Made by a program: the position numbers and the translations under genes. The notes beneath the pieces are model-generated. The model worked only from the letters and a program-made list of their open reading frames with translations. It was not told the DNA's origin and made no database searches. Positions 1 to 5,833 of a stretch of DNA of 51,346 nt are shown piece after piece; within the stretch, counting starts at the first letter, position 1, and each line of letters opens with the position of its first letter. Source of the stretch: Clostridia bacterium (GTDB lineage: Bacteria > Bacillota > Clostridia > Oscillospirales > CAG-272); assembly GCA_017536635.1 (NCBI GenBank), contig JAFXHA010000085.1, forward strand, positions 1 to 51,346. Direction: 5' to 3'.

Positions 1-37
1 GTGATAAAATAATTAGGTAGAAGGAGGATGATAGAAC

Positions 38-877
38 ATGAGAAAAATAACAACTGAAATTATAAAATCATTCAATAACTATTTGATTAACGAGGAAAAG
101 GCGGCGGCAACCGTCAACAAGTATCTGCACGATGTAGGTGAATTTCAAATATGGCTTAGTGAGCAGGAGCAATGCAAAACATCAGTTCTTGTATATAAAT
201 CGTATTTATGCGAGCATTATGCGCCTACAAGCGTGAACGCCGCGCTCTCATCGCTCAATAGCTTTTTCAATTTTATGGAGTGGTATGATTTGAGAGTAAA
301 GAATCTGAAAATTCAAAAACAGATATTTGCTTCAACCGATAAGGAATTGACCAAGGCTGAGTATGACCGTCTTTTACAAGCTGCAAAGCAAAAGAAAAAC
401 GAGCGCTTGTATCTATTAATGCAGACGATATGCTCCACGGGAATCCGTGTGTCCGAAGTGCGCTACGTTACTGCCGAGGCAGTGGCGCGCGGTATTGCCG
501 AGATCAACTGCAAGGGCAAGCGCAGACAGGTGTTTCTGCCGAAGCAGCTTTGTCAGATATTAAAGCAATATATTAAAGAGCAAAAAATAAAAAGCGGCGC
601 CGTGTTCGTAACCAGAAAAGGCAATCCGCTTGATAGATCGAATATTTGGAGTGATATGAAAAAGCTATGTAAGGCGGCGAACGTGTCGGAAAAGAAGGTC
701 TTTCCGCACAACCTCCGTCATCTTTTTGCGCGCACTTATTACAGCTTGCAAAAGGACATCGTGCGCTTGGCTGATATTCTTGGGCATAGCAGCGTGAACA
801 CGACGAGAATTTATACAATGGAAACGGGAGAAACACACCGCAGACAGATTCAGAAATTGGGGCTTTTGCGGTGCTAA
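38..877 (+). CDS. Tyrosine site-specific recombinase (XerC/D-like), probable DNA invertase
   Basis: 279 aa, the usual size of a single-polypeptide Xer-type recombinase. An N-terminal SAM-like core-binding domain (about 5-90) precedes the catalytic domain (about 105-275). The full catalytic set is visible: Arg137 in STGIRVSE, Lys161 in CKGKRR, His224 and Arg227 in HNLRH, His250 in LGHSS, and nucleophile Tyr259 in TRIYT. The start at 38 has an AGGAGG ten bases upstream. The gene ends 20 bp before one arm of a 21-bp inverted repeat pair. Each arm is itself a dyad, as expected for a Xer-type core site, so the likely substrate is the adjacent invertible segment 919-1120. That pairing is inference from position and site structure. 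It could instead be an integrase of a decayed mobile element, but no other element genes are seen. Confidence 0.92.
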   Translation: MRKITTEIIKSFNNYLINEEKAAATVNKYLHDVGEFQIWLSEQEQCKTSVLVYKSYLCEHYAPTSVNAALSSLNSFFNFMEWYDLRVKNLKIQKQIFASTDKELTKAEYDRLLQAAKQKKNERLYLLMQTICSTGIRVSEVRYVTAEAVARGIAEINCKGKRRQVFLPKQLCQILKQYIKEQKIKSGAVFVTRKGNPLDRSNIWSDMKKLCKAANVSEKKVFPHNLRHLFARTYYSLQKDIVRLADILGHSSVNTTRIYTMETGETHRRQIQKLGLLRC

Positions 878-897
878 CTAAGGATAAAAAGAAATCT

Positions 898-918
898 ACC
901 ACATAATTCTCATTATGT
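898..918. repeat. Left inverted repeat of promoter switch (recombinase core site)
   Basis: These 21 bp are the exact reverse complement of 1121-1141. The arm contains an internal dyad: ACATAAT, TCTC, ATTATGT. With one mismatch the dyad extends outward to CTAC/GTAG. Two inverted recombinase-binding arms around a short asymmetric centre is the layout of tyrosine-recombinase core sites. The asymmetric TCTC/GAGA centre would give the site a direction. Confidence 0.88.
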
Positions 919-943
919 AGTAGATAAATTCTATACATAGAAT

Positions 944-972
944 ATTATATCACTTTCCAATGTGTTTGTCAA
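944..972 (-). promoter_or_regulatory. Sigma-70 type promoter inside the invertible segment
   Basis: On the minus strand the sequence reads TTGACA (972 to 967), a 17-bp spacer, then TATAAT (949 to 944), with a TGA extended -10. This is a full consensus match. It now points leftward, with a start near 937. Transcription would cross the left repeat and run antisense to the 3' end of the recombinase gene. Confidence 0.9.
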
Positions 973-1072
973 GCAAAAAGCGAGATAAAAACGAAATTTC
1001 CGATAAAAATTTACAAAAAATTGCATAGAAAACAAACCAATGAATATTTCGATTTTTTCATTGGTCTTATTG

Positions 1073-1101
1073 AGTGCAATATGATTGTATTGCGCTTTTT
1101 A
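1073..1101 (+). terminator. Terminator-like hairpin guarding the operon in the OFF state
   Basis: AGTGCAATA (1073-1081) pairs with TATTGCGCT (1088-1096), with one G-U pair and a six-base loop, followed by a T-rich tail. Read rightward, it sits just before the right repeat and would block read-through from the recombinase into the operon. It inverts together with the promoter. The short stem makes its strength uncertain. Confidence 0.55.
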
Positions 1102-1120
1102 TTTTGATAATTGTTTTACA

Positions 1121-1141
1121 ACATAATGAGAATTATGTGGT
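1121..1141. repeat. Right inverted repeat of promoter switch
   Basis: Exact 21-bp reverse complement of 898-918, with the same internal ACATAAT/ATTATGT dyad and a GAGA centre in this orientation. It lies 34 bp before the start codon of the first operon gene, so that gene's ribosome binding site stays fixed when the segment flips. Confidence 0.88.
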
Positions 1142-1175
1142 GGAAATAATATCCATGCAGAAAGGGAGATTTTTT

Positions 1176-1841
1176 ATGTCAGCAATGGAAACGGTAAAAA
1201 GATTTGTAATTGAATATCCCAAAAACATCATTCAATTACTAAAAAACAAACAAAAGATTTTGGACAGGTTGGAGCAAGAATGTCGCGATGAGAAATGGTA
1301 TTTCTCGCCTGAGGGAAAGAAAGAGTATGAAAGTCTTTCTTCACTTGCTCAAAAAACACACTTCTTTTTGAATTATTTGGTTTCAGTCGCCAAGACGCCT
1401 GATTGCCGAGAGTATCTTTACAGAATAGCATTTGTTATGGCAAATTCAATGGTAAATTCCGGCTTGGATTTTGGCGGTTATCCAAATATTTTGGATGAAG
1501 ATAAAAATCCGCTTGTGCGTTATATAAAAAACGAGGTGATAGTTTCAAAAGAAGAATATACGGAGATCTATTGCGGAAAATTTCTCTGTGTATTGCACAC
1601 TGGCACAGATGAGCAGGACAATTTGTTTATAGATGAACAAAAGCCGTTTACTCGTATTTCTTATTGCAAGGAAAACGAGCCCTTAACGGAAATGTATAGG
1701 ATCGAGAGAGATATTATCTCTGTGTTTGCTGTTAAAGAAGGTAAAAGTACATTCGTCCCCTACATTTACAGTATTCTTCCCGATTCTAATGATGACGATG
1801 ATGTTGAAAAAGACGTTGAAGATATAGACGATGAAGAATAA
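1176..1841 (+). CDS. Unknown acidic protein, first gene of the switch-controlled operon
   Basis: 221 aa from the ATG at 1176, which has AAAGGGAG about seven bases upstream. An in-frame ATG further upstream would overlap the recombination repeat and lacks such a site. I do not recognise the family. No signal peptide or membrane helix is seen. The N-terminal third is charged and helical-looking. Residues about 120-200 look like a mixed alpha/beta domain. The last 20 residues are almost all Asp/Glu/Val, a highly acidic tail. Codon use leans to AAA, GAA and AT-rich codons, unlike the GC-richer genes after 3873, which suggests acquired DNA. The next gene starts 15 bp after the stop, so the two are probably cotranscribed. 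A cytoplasmic partner of the next two proteins is inferred from context only. Confidence 0.8.
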   Translation: MSAMETVKRFVIEYPKNIIQLLKNKQKILDRLEQECRDEKWYFSPEGKKEYESLSSLAQKTHFFLNYLVSVAKTPDCREYLYRIAFVMANSMVNSGLDFGGYPNILDEDKNPLVRYIKNEVIVSKEEYTEIYCGKFLCVLHTGTDEQDNLFIDEQKPFTRISYCKENEPLTEMYRIERDIISVFAVKEGKSTFVPYIYSILPDSNDDDDVEKDVEDIDDEE

Positions 1842-1856
1842 GAAAGGAGAGCCAAA

Positions 1857-3083
1857 ATGAGTAATGAAATGAATATTCAAGAAATAATTACTGAACTTGA
1901 TAAAATTGATACATTGTGCGGAAAAATTGTAGATATCAATGAAAAATGTGATAGTTTGGTCTCTGTTCAAAATAAAAGAGAGATGGACGAAGCAACACAA
2001 AAGACAGTAAAAATCTTGGAAGATTATGAAGAAAGCCAAAAAAAGAAGTTGTCTGATGTAGCATCGAAACTGCCTATCAAATTTCCGCAAGAGCCGCCCA
2101 AAAGCCCCATGGATCGAAACTTAGATATCTCTAAATCGTCGATTATGCTCAGTGCAGTCTCACTATTTCTTGTTTATTTTTCAATTATCGGGTTATTTAT
2201 TGCTTCTTTGATTGATATTCTTTTTGTACCTTATTGTATCTTGGTTGGTTTGACAGTTTTTATGAATTATAAATTCCCAGTTTCTAATGCCAATCGCTAT
2301 GTGAAATGCTATAAGTCTCTCATCACTTATGAAAAGTTGGCTAAAGAATGGGAAAATGAATTTGAAAAGCAATACACCACGGATATAAATGAAAAGAGAT
2401 ATATTGCCTTTAAGGCATACGATGACAAATTCCTTTCTTTTGTTGAAGATTGCGATAAGAAATTTGAAGAAGAAAACATTCGCCACAAAGAAGAAATTGA
2501 AAAAATAGGAGAAAAAAATCGAAAAAAGCTTGACGGTTTGCATCAGGAAAAAAATGCTCTCATTGATGAGTTGACAAGCACATCTTTGATTCCGGAAGAT
2601 CTTTATTTTGATGCTTGGAGAATATCATCCATGTTAAAGCAAAGAAGAGCAGATTCTTTGAAAGAAGCAATCAATTTGGCTCTTGATGAAAAACGCAAAG
2701 ATGAAGAGGAAGAGGCAAGACGAGAAGAAGCTGCAAGACGAGAAGTAATTCTTGAACAGCAAGCATATGATAATCGTATGCATAATGAAGCAATGCAAAG
2801 AGCAGCTGAAGAGGAAGCACGCGCCACCAGAGAGCATAATGCCGCCATGGAACGTGCAGCGCGAGAACACAATGCTGCTATGGAGCGCGCAGCACAAGCT
2901 CAAGCTACCGCTGCCGAAGCACAGGCAAGAGAAGCACAAAAGCAGACACGAATGGCAACTCAACAAGCCAGTGATGCCGAGCGTGGCGCGCGTGAAAGGT
3001 GTAATCGATGTGCAAATGCTGGTAAATGCAGCGTAAAATTTGGCAAAGGTGCTATAGGATGTCCCTCTTATAGACCGAGATAA
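1857..3083 (+). CDS. Two-TM coiled-coil protein with hendecad repeats and a C-terminal Cys cluster
   Basis: 408 aa; family not recognised. From N to C terminus: a helical charged region (1-90); two hydrophobic helices (about 95-117 and 120-138) forming a membrane hairpin; a long coiled coil (about 155-375); and a terminal cluster Cys382, Cys385, Cys391, Cys402 with CxxC spacing that could bind zinc. The coiled coil includes exact 11-residue repeats of REHNAAMERAA (two in a row, with a diverged third copy upstream). The hendecad period implies a straight or slightly right-handed coil. Both termini are probably cytoplasmic. GAAAGGAG precedes the start by about six bases. The gene sits between an unknown acidic protein and a P-loop NTPase in one tight operon. 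A membrane-anchored scaffold or sensor is a reasonable guess. Confidence 0.82.
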   Translation: MSNEMNIQEIITELDKIDTLCGKIVDINEKCDSLVSVQNKREMDEATQKTVKILEDYEESQKKKLSDVASKLPIKFPQEPPKSPMDRNLDISKSSIMLSAVSLFLVYFSIIGLFIASLIDILFVPYCILVGLTVFMNYKFPVSNANRYVKCYKSLITYEKLAKEWENEFEKQYTTDINEKRYIAFKAYDDKFLSFVEDCDKKFEEENIRHKEEIEKIGEKNRKKLDGLHQEKNALIDELTSTSLIPEDLYFDAWRISSMLKQRRADSLKEAINLALDEKRKDEEEEARREEAARREVILEQQAYDNRMHNEAMQRAAEEEARATREHNAAMERAAREHNAAMERAAQAQATAAEAQAREAQKQTRMATQQASDAERGARERCNRCANAGKCSVKFGKGAIGCPSYRPR

Positions 3084-3098
3084 TCGTTTGGAGAAGTT

Positions 3099-3590
3099 AT
3101 GGAAATCATAGTATTATCAGGTGCAGCTAATTCTGGTAAAACAACCACTTTGAAAATACTGATTGCGATGCTTTTGTGCCGTGGTGCAAAAATTGTTTGG
3201 TGCAGAAGGAACCCGCTCCCAACATGTCAGTCGCTTTGGGATGAAATTAAGTACGAAATACAAAATCATATCTCTCCCAAAGAGTTGACTGTTGTCTTGG
3301 AATACAAAGGGGTTAGAATAGGCATACGCTCTTTTGGAGATGTTTATAGTGATGCAACGTGCGCTATAAAATTCTTTAATCAACATAAGTGTGATATTGG
3401 TGTTTTGCCTTGCCACCCTAATTCGGATGCTCAAAAACTTATCGAAGACACTTACGGCGAGGATATAACCATTTTTAAAAAAGAAAAATTGCCTTGCAAT
3501 GTAAGTGATAAGGGAAAATGGGATGCCAATTTCACTATGGCTGAAAAAATGCTTGAAAAAATAGAAAAAATTATATCATTGTTGCCTTAA
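3099..3590 (+). CDS. Small P-loop NTPase, third gene of the switch-controlled operon
   Basis: 163 aa. It begins almost at once with a beta strand (EIIVLSG) leading into a Walker A motif, GAANSGKT (Gly8 to Thr15), so it is a compact single-domain P-loop protein. No clear Walker B consensus is seen; the strand GVLPC near residue 105 is a possible position. It has no membrane helix. The gene starts 15 bp after the coiled-coil gene and ends just before a terminator, closing a three-gene unit. The family is unknown. It could be an AAA-like, kinase-like or dethiobiotin-synthase-like fold, and the sequence alone does not decide. The AT-rich codon use matches the two genes upstream. Confidence 0.82.
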   Translation: MEIIVLSGAANSGKTTTLKILIAMLLCRGAKIVWCRRNPLPTCQSLWDEIKYEIQNHISPKELTVVLEYKGVRIGIRSFGDVYSDATCAIKFFNQHKCDIGVLPCHPNSDAQKLIEDTYGEDITIFKKEKLPCNVSDKGKWDANFTMAEKMLEKIEKIISLLP

Positions 3591-3594
3591 TAGA

Positions 3595-3640
3595 AGCCGC
3601 TATCAAAGCGTGACCAACACGCCGCGATAGTGGCTTTTCT
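3595..3640 (+). terminator. Rho-independent terminator of the three-gene operon
   Basis: AGCCGCTATC (3595-3604) pairs with GATAGTGGCT (3626-3635), with one G-U pair, followed by TTTTCT. It lies five bases after the stop of the P-loop gene. Confidence 0.8.
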
Positions 3641-3661
3641 ATTACTCTATATTCTTCGCAA

Positions 3662-3745
3662 GCACTGCATTTGTGTCCACAAACGCAAAATACGGCATAC
3701 CTCTTTCGAGATATACCGTATTCTTGCAAAACTGTCCTTTAGAGA
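3662..3745. repeat. Dispersed double-hairpin repeat, copy A
   Basis: Most of this stretch recurs in inverted orientation at 50741-50819. It has a hairpin TTTGTG/CACAAA (3670-3683) and a second stem AATACGG/CCGTATT (about 3689-3722) around a CTTTCGAGA loop, then the shared ACTGTCCTTTAG. The two copies differ in the arms of the first stem but both can pair. Confidence 0.7.
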
Positions 3746-3807
3746 ACAGCTCTAAGCAAGCCGTTGTTTTTTTTATGTAAATTTACATTTATTCAATAAC
3801 CTTTTTA

Positions 3808-3836
3808 TTGACTTTTTGGAAGATTTGTGGTACTCT
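3808..3836 (+). promoter_or_regulatory. Promoter for the EEP lipoprotein array
   Basis: TTGACT (3808-3813), 17-bp spacer, TACTCT (3831-3836) with TGG just before the -10 (extended -10). It lies 36 bp before the first array gene. The -10 is a weak match. Confidence 0.6.
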
Positions 3837-3872
3837 TAAAATAGCAAAGAATCTCTTTCAAGGAGGAAAAGT

Positions 3873-5801
3873 ATGAAAAAGATATTAGCTATATTTTTAA
3901 TTATGATAATTCTTATAGGAGCGCTTGTGGGTTGCGCAGGCAACGGCGACTCAAATCTCGACGATAGCTCGGAGCTTGAGACAACTACGGATGCAGAGGA
4001 GACTACTGTCGGCACAAGCGCCGCAACCACGGCTGAGTCGACCAAAGCCGAGACTACAAAGGAGACGGAGGAAGAAACGACTGCGGAGCCTGTGGTGCTT
4101 CCCGACGGAGTGCTTTTCGATGACAGAAAAACGGGACACGTTATAGTTTCTCAGCGTTCCTCCGCGATAAACAGCGCGGTAGAGGCGCTTAAGAACGCAC
4201 TTAAGAAGAACTGCAATATCGAAATGGAATCCTACGGAGAGAATTATTACAACTCTATTCATCCCGGAATGACGGGCAATAAGGTCGTCGTCGGATATAT
4301 AGAAAACGATCCCGTAGCGGTTGAAATACATAACTCTCTGATTACGTCGAATTCTTATATTATCAAGTTTGTAAACAACAGCCTTTATATTATAGGAAAG
4401 AGCGGCGAGGCGACCGAGACCGCGGTTCAGTATTTTATCAGCCACTATCTTATCAAATATTATACTTATACTCTTACGCTCGAAGAGGGTGTGCTTTATG
4501 AGCAGAACCGCCCGCCCGTAGCAGAGGAGCTGACGATAGCAGATAATCCTATTGAGGATTACGTTATAGTTCACGACGGAACTCAGGTCGGCGCAAGGCG
4601 CGCTAAGGAGCTGAGAGGAATGCTTGCCGAAAAGACGGGCAAGGAGCTCAAGGTCATAGCCCCCACCAATGAGGAGACCGAGCTTGAGATACTTGTCGGC
4701 AAGGTCGACAGGCCCGAGGTCGCGGCTATCCGCGCCGAATATGACAGACCGAACGTTTATTACGACGTAAAGGTAGTCGGCAAAAAGCTTGTATGCGTTG
4801 GTGAGGGCTGGTATACGCTTGGCAAGATAGTTACCGCGCTCGGCGAATATCTCGAAGCGATCGATCCCGAGGATTGCGATCTTTCGGGCGAGGTGGTTTC
4901 GGGCGATATGATAAACGAGATAGATACTACCGATATGCTCAATCGTGCCGAAGGAACCGACGTGCGTGTATTCAACTACAACACGTACGGAACGGTATAT
5001 AATTATACGCAGTATTCGCTCTTTTCAGGTGAGCAGGAGCGAGGCGAGGTGATCGGAGATATCATTCTCGCATATTATCCCGACGTTATCACTACCAATG
5101 AGTTTTACGTAAATTCGGCGCTTTATAACGCCGCGATGACACAGCTTTCTGACTATTATCAGCTTATTGATACGTCGGAATACGATTCCGGATATCCTTA
5201 TCCCAACGTTACGGGTAACGTTGGCAGGGGAAATCCCGAGCAGATACTTATCAAAAAGAGCTGCAATTTCACCATCGTTGACTCTGGCTGGAGATATCTT
5301 GGGGAGACCGACGGATCGATCGCCGATTTCCACGGTATTCATTGGGCGGTGCTTCAGACTGAGGCTGGTGAAAAGTTCATCATTACCGTAGGACATTACG
5401 GCGATGCAAACACCTATACAGGATATGCAGAGGAGCATCAGCTTGCCATACAGATGGCACAGCAGATGAGCGGAAGCACAGAGACGCTTCCTACCGTTGC
5501 GGCGGGCGACTTTTTCTCAAGCGCACTTACGGGCGCGGGATATAAATATCACATCAACTGCGGTTTCAGCGACCCGCAGAGGATCAGAGAAATCAACCGT
5601 AATATTACCGAAAGAGGAGATATCAATATAAATCAGGCTACCAGCCACGGCTTTGGAAAGAGCGCGGGCGACGGTACTCGTATTGATTTCATTCTTCATA
5701 ACAGCGCGTTTACACCTCTTAAATTCAAGGTCCTTAAGTCAGAGGAGCTTAATTACACCAGCGATCACTATCCCGAGGTAGTAGACCTTAAATTCACATA
5801 A
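3873..5801 (+). CDS. EEP-fold surface lipoprotein, array member 1
   Basis: 642 aa. The signal peptide has lipobox LVGC with lipidation at Cys21. A Thr/Glu-rich linker (about 22-75) follows, then two related alpha/beta domains (about 78-210 and 220-345), each with a strand-helix pattern like the accessory N-terminal domain of GH67/GH89 glycosidases (my inference). The C-terminal endonuclease/exonuclease/phosphatase domain (about 360-642) shows NYNTYG, the metal-site Glu in TTNEFY (about 410), GHYGDA, GDFF (about 546) and terminal SDHYP. The Asn of the usual GDxN motif is Phe here. It is probably membrane-anchored outside the cell, cutting a phosphodiester in a nucleic acid, sphingolipid or inositol phosphate; the substrate is unknown. 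AAGGAGG precedes the start. Confidence 0.85.
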   Translation: MKKILAIFLIMIILIGALVGCAGNGDSNLDDSSELETTTDAEETTVGTSAATTAESTKAETTKETEEETTAEPVVLPDGVLFDDRKTGHVIVSQRSSAINSAVEALKNALKKNCNIEMESYGENYYNSIHPGMTGNKVVVGYIENDPVAVEIHNSLITSNSYIIKFVNNSLYIIGKSGEATETAVQYFISHYLIKYYTYTLTLEEGVLYEQNRPPVAEELTIADNPIEDYVIVHDGTQVGARRAKELRGMLAEKTGKELKVIAPTNEETELEILVGKVDRPEVAAIRAEYDRPNVYYDVKVVGKKLVCVGEGWYTLGKIVTALGEYLEAIDPEDCDLSGEVVSGDMINEIDTTDMLNRAEGTDVRVFNYNTYGTVYNYTQYSLFSGEQERGEVIGDIILAYYPDVITTNEFYVNSALYNAAMTQLSDYYQLIDTSEYDSGYPYPNVTGNVGRGNPEQILIKKSCNFTIVDSGWRYLGETDGSIADFHGIHWAVLQTEAGEKFIITVGHYGDANTYTGYAEEHQLAIQMAQQMSGSTETLPTVAAGDFFSSALTGAGYKYHINCGFSDPQRIREINRNITERGDININQATSHGFGKSAGDGTRIDFILHNSAFTPLKFKVLKSEELNYTSDHYPEVVDLKFT

Positions 5802-5833
5802 GCAAAACAAACACAGAATAAAACTCAAAAATT

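Larger units (their letters stand above)
919..1120. other. Invertible promoter segment, present in the OFF orientation
   Basis: About 200 bp lie between the inverted 21-bp repeats. They contain a strong promoter on the minus strand (-35 at 967-972, -10 at 944-949) and, near the right end, a terminator-like hairpin reading rightward (1073-1101). Inversion would place the -35 at 1067-1072, the -10 at 1090-1095 and the start site near 1102, reading through the right repeat into the gene at 1176. As printed, the promoter fires back into the recombinase gene and the downstream operon has no obvious promoter. The segment also holds a hairpin CCAATGAA/TTCATTGG (1037-1064) of unknown role. There is no convincing gene inside. 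Confidence 0.85.

Noticed and set aside
573..938. Minus-strand reading frame starting next to the left switch repeat
   Set aside because: It lies antisense to the recombinase, has no ribosome binding site, and its first codons are the recombination repeat. The transcript may be real; the protein is unlikely.
1074..1175. Upstream extension of the first cargo gene
   Set aside because: It would be encoded by the hairpin and the right inverted repeat, and the good ribosome binding site is in front of 1176.
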